From contig DASQVO010000141.1 of NCBI GenBank assembly GCA_035640715.1, positions 1 to 5,096 of the forward strand: DNA of 5,096 nucleotides, written 5' to 3'. The position numbers and the translations under genes are program-made. This stretch comes from DASQVO01 sp035640715 (lineage in GTDB: Bacteria; Actinomycetota; Actinomycetes; Streptosporangiales; Streptosporangiaceae). Below, one piece after another: positions 1 through 5,096 of the stretch. Under the pieces are notes generated by a model. That model had not been told where the DNA came from, did not search any database, and saw only the letters and a program-made list of their open reading frames with translations. The stretch's first letter is position 1; each line of letters opens with the position of its first letter.

Positions 1-219
1 CACGACGCCGTTTCCGATGACTGGCACCACGTCAGGCGAGAGGACGCCGGACGGCAGCATGTGCAGCGCGTAGCTGTCCTCGCCGATGACCACCGTGTGG
101 CCCGCATTGTTGCCGCCCTGGTACCTGACGACGTAGTGGACTCGGTCGCCGAGCAGGTCGGTCGCTTTGCCCTTGCCTTCGTCACCCCACTGGGCGCCGA
201 CGAGGACGATGGCCGGCAC
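1..219 (-). CDS. purA: Adenylosuccinate synthetase, N-terminal 73 residues (partial at left edge)
   Basis: PurA joins IMP and aspartate using GTP to make adenylosuccinate, the first committed step of AMP synthesis in the cytoplasm. Only the first 73 of roughly 430 residues are present; the rest lies beyond the left edge. The protein opens with PAIVLVGAQWGDEGKGK, the GTP/IMP-binding signature, in which Asp13 is the catalytic base. NNAGHT follows, with His41 the second catalytic residue, and the visible part ends in IGNGVV. All of this is near-identical to the family. The start is GTG at 219, preceded by GAAAGGA (233-227) with a 7-nt spacer; this places the active-site residues at the family's standard numbers, 13 and 41. 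It lies on the same strand as the DUF3151 gene but 375 bp downstream of it, so it probably has its own promoter. Nothing is broken in the visible part. Confidence 0.97.
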   Translation of the reverse strand, partial: MPAIVLVGAQWGDEGKGKATDLLGDRVHYVVRYQGGNNAGHTVVIGEDSYALHMLPSGVLSPDVVPVIGNGVV

Positions 220-594
220 GGGGCTGTCCTTTCTGCCCGCGAGCGTCATTCAGAACCGGCTGCGAGCCCGGACCTCCGGGGGGCGGCGCGGCCCCACGGC
301 GGCGGGAACCTCCGCAGGCTTCCGAACAAGGCGAGCTTTGCGAAATAAAGCATGATGGAACCCTGACGGCTTCGCCGTGGTCATAGCGTGACACCGGGGC
401 CGCGGGGGTTCTTGCGTTCCGAGATTACCTCAGGCCGGCCAGGCCACGCGGTAACGGTCGGCGAAGGCAACAGAAGGTAATCGTACCGGCCCAGCGAGTC
501 CGGGCCTTCAGGTCCGGCGAGCGGCCGGTGTATCGGCCGGTACAGGCGCAGGCTGCGGACAGGCGATCGTTACCGGCCCAGCGAGTCCGGGCCT
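220..594. other. Gene-free spacer between purA and the DUF3151 gene
   Basis: About 375 bp with no convincing gene. It includes the purA ribosome-binding site (227-233), a relatively AT-rich patch at about 338-360 that could hold the purA promoter, a small hairpin ACGGC-TTC-GCCGT near 365-377, and the first of two 53-bp repeats plus part of the second. The minus-strand reading frames here are short and rich in Arg, Pro and Gly, look like nothing known, and are best treated as chance. No -35/-10 pair for purA stands out enough to call. Confidence 0.6.
484..536. repeat. 53-bp direct repeat, copy 1
   Basis: This matches copy 2 (571-623) at 52 of 53 positions; the only difference is G524 versus A611. 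The two copies are 87 bp apart with a 34-bp spacer. Inside is a compact stem-loop, CCGGGCC-TTCA-GGTCCGG (500-517): seven pairs including one G-U wobble if read as plus-strand RNA, or one A-C mismatch on the minus strand. In this copy TACCGGCC (484-491) can also pair with GGCCGGTA (535-542), which closes the whole unit. It is likely an intergenic repeat family of the genome; two copies alone cannot establish that. Confidence 0.9.
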
Positions 595-623
595 TCAGGT
601 CCGGCGAGCGACCGGTGTATCGG
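571..623. repeat. 53-bp direct repeat, copy 2, overlapping the DUF3151 stop codon
   Basis: Second copy, differing from copy 1 only at A611. It carries the same internal stem-loop (587-604). On the minus strand the loop reads TGAA, and its TGA (597-595) is the in-frame stop of the DUF3151 reading frame, so the repeat supplies the end of that gene. The outer closing pairing of copy 1 is lost here because the right flank differs (CGGACAG). Confidence 0.9.
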
Positions 624-1128
624 ACAGCACCGCAGCAAACTGACGGGGGGTTCCGGGGGGTCGCCCCCCCGGGCCAGCACAGTCCCCCCGGGCTAATACC
701 GCCAGCTCCGCCGCGGCCGCCGGGCTGCTCTCGGCGAGGAAGTCGCGGCACCGGCGCGCCTCGTCCTCCTCGCCGATCGCGGCGGCGGAGACGGCAAGCA
801 TGTGCAGTGACCGGAGGAATCCCTGATTCGGCTCGTGCTCCCACGGAATTGGGCCGTTACCGCGCCAGCCCGCGCGGCGCAGCTGGTCCAGGCCGCGATG
901 GTAGCCGACCCGGGCGTACGCGTAGGCGGAGATGATCTCGCCGTTGCCGAACGCCCGCTCGGCCAGGGCGGCCCAGGCGCGGGAGAACGCAGGGAAGCGC
1001 GCCGCGACATCGGCCAGGTCCGTTCCCGACCGCAGCGCTTCCTCCGCGTCGTGATCGGTCGGCAGGTAGGTCGCCGGCGGTCCAACGGGCCCCAGGCCGG
1101 GCCCAGCGAGCAGGTTCTCATGATCCAT
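595..1128 (-). CDS. DUF3151 family protein with an unusual C-terminal extension
   Basis: A conserved actinobacterial protein of unknown function, 177 residues from the chosen start. The DUF3151 signature is clear: AYAYARVGYHRGLDQLRRAGW (start and end near residues 69 and 88), then a GPIPWEHEPNQGFLRSL block, then an alanine-rich helical segment ending near residue 145. It is probably helical; no membrane segment or signal peptide is seen. ATG 1128 is preferred over ATG 1134 because GGAAAGGA (1144-1137) sits 8 nt from the former and only 2 nt from the latter. Family members I recall are about 135-145 residues. Here the frame continues about 30 residues further through a G/C-run hairpin and into a repeat, and includes a TTA leucine codon (696-694). 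That tail, rich in Pro, Gly and Arg, is probably not ancestral. It lies 47 bp downstream of fba on the same strand and is likely cotranscribed with it. Confidence 0.88.
   Translation of the reverse strand: MDHENLLAGPGLGPVGPPATYLPTDHDAEEALRSGTDLADVAARFPAFSRAWAALAERAFGNGEIISAYAYARVGYHRGLDQLRRAGWRGNGPIPWEHEPNQGFLRSLHMLAVSAAAIGEEDEARRCRDFLAESSPAAAAELAVLARGDCAGPGGRPPGTPRQFAAVLSDTPVARRT
644..690. terminator. Compound G/C-run hairpin, terminator-like but without a T tract
   Basis: Two nested perfect stems: outer CGGGGGG (644-650) with CCCCCCG (684-690), inner CCGGGGGG (653-660) with CCCCCCGG (665-672) around a 4-nt loop. It sits where the conserved part of the DUF3151 protein ends, so it may be a transcript end for fba-DUF3151. 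Neither side has a run of T, so factor-independent termination of the classic kind is not shown. Such G-run/C-run hairpins are common in high-GC actinomycete gaps. Confidence 0.4.
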
Positions 1129-1136
1129 GGCCATAT

Positions 1137-1144
1137 TCCTTTCC
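1137..1144 (-). promoter_or_regulatory. Ribosome-binding site that decides the DUF3151 start
   Basis: GGAAAGGA on the minus strand. The spacing is 8 nt to ATG 1128 and 2 nt to ATG 1134, so translation most likely begins at 1128 (MDHENLL), not at the longer frame. Confidence 0.7.
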
Positions 1145-1175
1145 GTACGGGCCTGCCGATGCGGCCGCTGGTCGC

Positions 1176-2195
<1,020 letters not shown>

Positions 2196-2229
2196 AGCGA
2201 CTGCCTCCCTGATTTGTCTTCGGATCCCC

Positions 2230-2235
2230 AGTATC
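2230..2235 (-). promoter_or_regulatory. Possible -10 element for fba
   Basis: GATACT on the minus strand, about 35 nt upstream of the fba ATG. It would give a leader of roughly 28 nt that includes the ribosome-binding site. The hexamer at the matching -35 distance (TGCACG) is poor, so the call rests on the -10 alone. Confidence 0.3.
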
Positions 2236-2412
2236 GCGAAGCACCGGCCGCTCGTGCATGGAGGCGTGGCGGTCGCCGCCTTCGTCGTCTGCCGGCTGCG
2301 TCGGTCCGCAAACGAGGCTGCGGCGCCGGTGCCCGTCGCCGGCCGGGACGGGAAGACGGGACTGAGCGCGGCTGGATTCGGGATAAAGCCACTTGCATGC
2401 CGGCTTCGGGGT

Positions 2413-2418
2413 TAATCT
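2413..2418 (+). promoter_or_regulatory. -10 element of a probable leaderless transcript
   Basis: TAATCT fits the actinobacterial TANNNT -10 and lies exactly at -12 to -7 if transcription starts at the G of GTG 2425. The six bases between them are CCCCCA. No Shine-Dalgarno sequence precedes this GTG, as expected for a leaderless message. TTGCAT at 2393-2398 resembles a -35 but is only 14 nt from TAATCT, shorter than the usual spacing. Confidence 0.6.
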
Positions 2419-2424
2419 CCCCCA

Positions 2425-2676
2425 GTGGGCCGCCATCAGTCAGATCCTCATGGAACCGGCCGCTACGTGGCGGTCGGCGGCGGCATCGTTCTACTCGTCG
2501 CCCTTTTGGTGATCGGCGGGATTGCCCTGTACGGCTCGCTGACGTCCAAGAACGTGGGCAACACTCCGCCTGCCCGGCCGACTACGGTCGGCGGCGCGGC
2601 AACGCCGATGCCGGGCCAGCTTCCCGTGTTCACAGCCTTCGTGCCCTACTCCACGCCCAGGTCCGCCTGCTCGTAG
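2425..2676 (+). CDS. Small single-pass membrane protein, family not recognised
   Basis: An 83-residue protein. It has a short polar N-terminus (MGRHQSDPHGTGR), then one hydrophobic helix at about residues 15-37 rich in Val, Leu, Ile and Gly, then a Pro/Thr/Gly-rich segment that would lie outside the cell if the basic N-terminus stays inside. An MGRH start followed by one membrane helix is a pattern I associate with actinobacterial membrane-anchored secreted proteins, so this may be a short or cut-down relative; no soluble domain follows here. The start is GTG 2425, supported by the -10 element placed for leaderless transcription. The gene is divergent from fba and convergent with pyrE. Its last 31 bp overlap the pyrE 3' end on the opposite strand, so its final ten or so residues (around YSTPRSACS) are constrained by PyrE coding. 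Codon use over the helix is in keeping with a real gene. Function unknown. Confidence 0.6.
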   Translation: MGRHQSDPHGTGRYVAVGGGIVLLVALLVIGGIALYGSLTSKNVGNTPPARPTTVGGAATPMPGQLPVFTAFVPYSTPRSACS

Positions 2677-3182
2677 GCGGCACGGTAGGGCAGTCCGAGC
2701 GCGGCGACGCGTTCCCGCGCACCGCGATCCACCAGTACGGCAACGCCCGCCACCTCGGCTCCGGCCTCGCGCAGCGCCTCCACGGCGGTCAGTACCGAGT
2801 TTCCCGTGGTCGACGCGTCCTCGAGGGCGAGTACTCGCCGGCCCTCGACGTCAGGGCCCTCAATCCTGCGCTGCAGCCCGTGCGCCTTCTCGCCCTTGCG
2901 GACGACGAAAGCGTCAAGAATGCGGCCCTGCCGCGCCGCCGCGTGCATCATCGCGGTCGCCACCGGGTCCGCGCCCATCGTGAGGCCACCCACGGCCTCA
3001 TAGGACAGGTCGGCCGTGGCCTCCAGCATGACGCGGCCGGCGACCGGTGCGAACCGCCCGGCCAGCAGCACGCGCCGCAGGTCGACATACCAGTTCGCCC
3101 GTTGCCCGGAGGAGAGCACGAAATCGCCGCGGACAACGGCATTGGCCCTGATGCCGTCCAGAAGTTCGTCACGGTCACCCAC
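2646..3182 (-). CDS. pyrE: Orotate phosphoribosyltransferase
   Basis: PyrE transfers the phosphoribosyl group of PRPP to orotate to give orotidine 5'-phosphate, the fifth step of UMP synthesis; cytoplasmic, normally a dimer. The protein has 178 residues, the usual size. It contains FVLSSGQRANWYVDLRR (21-37), the flexible catalytic loop KGEKAHG (96-102) with Lys96, Lys99 and His101, and the PRPP-binding motif LALEDASTTGNS (118-129) with the acidic pair Glu121-Asp122. The start is GTG 3182: it gives the standard N-terminus (GDRDELL), and AGGA lies 8 nt upstream. The frame stays open to an ATG at 3323, but those 47 extra residues are low-complexity and fall over strong hairpins, so they are rejected. 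The end is natural (ADLGVE) and overlaps a convergent small gene by 31 bp. Confidence 0.95.
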   Translation of the reverse strand: MGDRDELLDGIRANAVVRGDFVLSSGQRANWYVDLRRVLLAGRFAPVAGRVMLEATADLSYEAVGGLTMGADPVATAMMHAAARQGRILDAFVVRKGEKAHGLQRRIEGPDVEGRRVLALEDASTTGNSVLTAVEALREAGAEVAGVAVLVDRGARERVAALGLPYRAAYEQADLGVE

Positions 3183-3189
3183 GGACGGG

Positions 3190-3195
3190 ATCCTA
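3190..3195 (-). promoter_or_regulatory. TAGGAT upstream of pyrE: -10 element or ribosome-binding site
   Basis: TAGGAT on the minus strand is 7 nt from GTG 3182. It is a good TANNNT -10 at the right distance for a leaderless pyrE transcript. Its AGGA is equally placed to act as a Shine-Dalgarno site on a longer transcript. No convincing -35 is seen. The two readings lead to different regulation, because only the longer transcript would carry the upstream hairpins. Confidence 0.4.
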
Positions 3196-3225
3196 GCCGC
3201 CGCGCGCGGGCTGCCCGTGCCGCCA

Positions 3226-3260
3226 GCTGCGGGTCCTCTCCCCTCCACGGGACCCGCAGC
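3226..3260. other. Hairpin 1 upstream of pyrE
   Basis: A perfect 11-bp stem, GCTGCGGGTCC (3226-3236) with GGACCCGCAGC (3250-3260), around a 13-nt loop that is pyrimidine-rich on the plus strand and purine-rich (CGTGGAGGGGAGA) in the pyrE sense. It ends 44 nt upstream of the pyrE start and shares 18 of 21 positions with the inner part of hairpin 2. It may be a leader element or a protein-binding site. Confidence 0.75.
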
Positions 3261-3268
3261 CGCGGAGG

Positions 3269-3318
3269 GCCGCCGGCGCCGAGTCCCGTCCCCCCCACGG
3301 GACGCCGACGCCGGCGGC
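3269..3318. other. Hairpin 2 upstream of pyrE, two-part stem
   Basis: The outer 10-bp perfect stem pairs GCCGCCGGCG (3269-3278) with CGCCGGCGGC (3309-3318). After a small internal loop (CCGA/GCCGA), an inner 7-bp perfect stem pairs GTCCCGT (3283-3289) with ACGGGAC (3297-3303). The 7-nt loop is all C on the plus strand and all G in the pyrE sense. Seventeen perfect pairs in 50 nt go well beyond a casual inverted repeat, even at this G+C content. Confidence 0.75.
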
Positions 3319-3354
3319 GTCAATGGGGCCAGCCCCTCTGTGTGGGAGACGGCG

Positions 3355-3364
3355 GAAACGTTTC
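3355..3364. promoter_or_regulatory. LacI-type palindrome GAAACGTTTC
   Basis: A perfect 10-bp palindrome with a central CG, the form typical of LacI-family operators. It lies in an otherwise GC-rich divergent gap, 173 bp from the pyrE start and 388 bp from the NYN start. It could serve a promoter on either strand. No LacI-family gene is in the window, so the regulator is unknown. Confidence 0.35.
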
Positions 3365-3621
3365 GGCATGACGCGGGTTACTCATGATTCTTCGCGGCAT
3401 TGACGCTTTCCGCACCTGCCCGCTGACAGCGGTACGGCGGGGTCGCATGCGGCCGGTACCGGGCTGGGCACAGGCAGGCAGTGACGGGGCAGACGCGGCA
3501 TTCGCCCCGTCAGCAGCTATAACATCATGGGGACGGCTGGCCACCTTGTTAACTCTGGTACGTCAAGTCACGATGGTTGCGCTAGCGCCGGGGGAACGGA
3601 GGGCGCCCTGAGCAGCATGGA

Positions 3622-3647
3622 ATACGCCGGAAAGGCATACGCCGGAA
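3622..3647. repeat. Short direct repeat ATACGCCGGAA, two copies, 15-bp period
   Basis: ATACGCCGGAA occurs at 3622-3632 and again at 3637-3647, 105 bp upstream of the NYN start. The spacing of about one and a half helical turns could suit a DNA-binding protein. It also encodes YAGKAYAG in the small open frame there, so it may simply be a short duplication. Confidence 0.55.
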
Positions 3648-3751
3648 GCCGACTTCACTACGCTATGACCGGAGCAGGGGACTGCGGGCGGCCTCTCACG
3701 GTGGCGGCTTGATGCGGATAGTTCCCGCGCCGAGGGAAGGACGGGTGTTGC

Positions 3752-5096
3752 GTGGATCGCTGCGCGCTGTTCGTAGACGCGGGCTACATGCTTGCGGACG
3801 GCGCGATGGCCGTCCACGGGACACGCCGACGAGAGTCGGTTACGTGGGATTACGAAGGACTCCTCGAGCTTCTCGCCCACCTTGCCCGCGACCGCACCGG
3901 CCTTCCGCTGCTGCGGTGCTACTGGTATGAGGCGACCGTAGAGGGGCGGCGCACGGCCGAGCACGATGCTCTCGCCGACATGCCCGGTATCAAGCTGCGG
4001 CTGGCCAAGCTGCGCCCAGGCCGGCGGGAGGGCGTCGAGACCGAGATTCACCGCGACCTTACCGTTCTCGCCCGTAACGGCGCGGTCAGTGACGCCGTGG
4101 TGGTGAGCGCGGAGGAGGATCTCGCGCAAGTCGTCTCCGATGTCCAGGATCTCGGGATGCGGGTCACCATCGTGCACGTCACGGTGGACGGCAACTGGAC
4201 CATCTCGCGCTCGCTGCGGCAGGAGTGCGACGACATCATGGAGCTGACCAGCGCGCATCTCCGTCCCTACGTCGACCTGATTCCCGGTGCCGAGCCTGCC
4301 CGCCCCGATGAGCAGTACCAGGGCGGGCCGCTGTCGGCCCGGTCGGCCTCTAATGGTCACTCGGCGAGCGTGGGCTCCTCCTACCAGGCATTGCCCGCGG
4401 GATCGGGCCACTCCGGCCCCCCGTCCATCTATACCGCGCCGGTCGTGGCTGAATACCAGCGTCCTCCCCAGCAGATAGCCTCCTACCATCAAGAGGAGCC
4501 GGAACCGCCCGCCCGGGATGAGCCGGCAGCCCCTTCCGGGCCTCCGCTGGTTTTCGGCCGCTCCGAGGCGCCTTCCCCGCCGGCGCCGGAGCGCCCCGAG
4601 CCGATCAGGCCAGAGCCCATGCGTGGTGAGCTCATGCACGGTGAGCCGCTGCCGTCTACCGGGATGCGGACGGACGGTTTCGACCGTCCCGATTTCGACA
4701 CCCGGGGCACGGAACGTGCCGGGCGCGGCCGTGGCGAGCGGGGACATGGCGAGCCGGGCCTGTCGGCGGTCCCTGGGTCGCCGGGACGCGGCGAGGGTAG
4801 CGACGGCGAGCCCGCGCCCCCGCAGGACCTGTATGCGGCCCCGGTGCCCATGTCTTTCCGCACGCCGTCCCCGTCGCAGCCGCCCGTCGCAGATGACCCG
4901 TCCGCGCGGGACGAGCCTGGCAGTCATGCCCGCCCGCATCAGCAGGGCGAGCCGCCGGCGCAGGGCCAGGGGACGCAAAGGCAGGGCCCGCAGTCACCGG
5001 CCGGCCGTGGCCGCCCGGTCTCCGCGGATTATCCGCCCCGGATCCGGGGCGGAGAGGACCCGTCCGCGTTCGGGCAAGCTGGCGCGCAGGACCAGT
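3752..5096 (+). CDS. NYN domain (PIN-like) protein with a long disordered tail (partial at right edge)
   Basis: The NYN fold belongs to the PIN-like nucleases, which act on RNA; the target is unknown. The 448 visible residues run off the right edge without a stop. The domain covers about 1-178: strand one, CALFVDAGYML, carries Asp9, the first expected metal-binding Asp. GVETEIHRDL (94-103) has Glu96 where NYN proteins usually have Asp. VVVSAEEDLAQVV (116-128) matches the usual SGDxDL motif but has Glu121 for its first Asp and keeps Asp123. A conserved-looking block RQECDDIMEL and HLRPYVDLI closes the domain. From about 186 onward the sequence is Pro, Gly, Glu, Arg and Gln-rich with repeated GEP triplets, probably disordered. 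The start is GTG 3752, the only one available because an in-frame TAG lies at 3719. GGGAAGGA (3734-3741) is 10 nt upstream. It is divergent from pyrE. Confidence 0.88.
   Translation, partial: MDRCALFVDAGYMLADGAMAVHGTRRRESVTWDYEGLLELLAHLARDRTGLPLLRCYWYEATVEGRRTAEHDALADMPGIKLRLAKLRPGRREGVETEIHRDLTVLARNGAVSDAVVVSAEEDLAQVVSDVQDLGMRVTIVHVTVDGNWTISRSLRQECDDIMELTSAHLRPYVDLIPGAEPARPDEQYQGGPLSARSASNGHSASVGSSYQALPAGSGHSGPPSIYTAPVVAEYQRPPQQIASYHQEEPEPPARDEPAAPSGPPLVFGRSEAPSPPAPERPEPIRPEPMRGELMHGEPLPSTGMRTDGFDRPDFDTRGTERAGRGRGERGHGEPGLSAVPGSPGRGEGSDGEPAPPQDLYAAPVPMSFRTPSPSQPPVADDPSARDEPGSHARPHQQGEPPAQGQGTQRQGPQSPAGRGRPVSADYPPRIRGGEDPSAFGQAGAQDQ

Larger units (their letters stand above)
3183..3751. other. 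Gene-free region between pyrE and the NYN gene
   Basis: 569 bp between divergent genes. The pyrE-proximal part (3226-3318) holds two strong hairpins. A 10-bp palindrome lies at 3355-3364. Further right are the palindrome GCGCTAGCGC (3579-3588), an 11-bp direct repeat (3622-3647), and an open frame of 31 codons (3617-3712, beginning MEYAGKAYAG) that ends 39 nt before the NYN start. That frame has only a distant GGAGGG (13 nt) and no recognised relative, so it is not called as a gene. No strong -35/-10 pair for the NYN gene could be picked out. Confidence 0.6.

Noticed and set aside
182..394. Minus-strand frame of 70 codons upstream of purA
   Set aside because: Overlaps the purA start out of frame; Arg/Pro/Gly-rich and without a family resemblance.
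484..623. CRISPR array
   Set aside because: Only two copies, 53 bp each with an internal stem-loop and a single 34-bp spacer, and no cas genes nearby.
425..844. Minus-strand frame of 139 codons that translates both repeats
   Set aside because: Overlaps the DUF3151 gene in another frame; its repeated peptide simply reflects the DNA repeat.
3183..3323. N-terminal extension of pyrE from ATG 3323
   Set aside because: Adds 47 low-complexity residues over strong hairpins. GTG 3182 gives the standard PyrE N-terminus and length with a well-placed AGGA.
2214..3371. Plus-strand open frame (385 codons) spanning the fba-pyrE gap and opposite pyrE
   Set aside because: Arg-rich low-complexity product, antisense to pyrE and out of frame with the better small membrane gene.
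3527..3712. Plus-strand frame of 61 codons
   Set aside because: No Shine-Dalgarno sequence or leaderless promoter at ATG 3527 and no recognised product; only the shorter inner frame is kept, as a weak observation.
3812..3830. Third copy of the CCACGGGAC element inside the NYN gene
   Set aside because: Only nine bases match and there is no hairpin; a chance match in GC-rich coding sequence.
3563..4978. Long minus-strand open frame (471 codons) opposite the NYN gene
   Set aside because: Its product is Arg/Gly/Ala-rich with no recognisable domain. The opposite strand encodes a clear NYN domain; high G+C makes long antisense frames common.

Overview
The base composition is very high in G+C, with G or C at most third codon positions, GTG starts, and protein families typical of Actinobacteria (a DUF3151 protein beside a class II aldolase, and an NYN protein with a long Pro/Gly-rich tail). 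This points to a filamentous or soil actinomycete. Something near the Streptosporangiales or Streptomycetales is my guess, but the order cannot be fixed from this window. The gene order resembles the mycobacterial purA / DUF3151 / fba neighbourhood as I remember it, so the region looks like ordinary core chromosome with some accessory structure in its gaps.

Layout, left to right. On the minus strand, the first 73 codons of purA (adenylosuccinate synthetase) run off the left edge. A gene-free stretch of about 375 bp follows, holding two near-identical 53-bp repeats 87 bp apart. Next come a DUF3151 gene and, just upstream of it in transcription order, fba (class II fructose-bisphosphate aldolase). 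The 47-bp gap between them suggests one transcript. A 229-bp gap then separates fba from a divergent plus-strand gene for a small single-pass membrane protein that looks leaderless. That gene ends convergently, overlapping the 3' end of pyrE (orotate phosphoribosyltransferase, minus strand) by 31 bp. A 569-bp gene-free region between pyrE and the last gene carries two strong tandem hairpins and a LacI-type palindrome. The last gene, on the plus strand, encodes an NYN (PIN-like) protein with a long disordered tail and runs off the right edge.

The recognisable enzymes are housekeeping: AMP synthesis (PurA), UMP synthesis (PyrE) and glycolysis/gluconeogenesis (Fba). No mobile element, CRISPR array, tRNA or rRNA was seen. 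I found no clearly novel multi-gene system. The points that stand out are: a DUF3151 reading frame that continues through a G/C-run hairpin and takes its stop codon from one of the repeats; the hairpin pair upstream of pyrE; a textbook leaderless promoter on the small membrane gene; and Glu in place of two expected Asp residues in the NYN protein.
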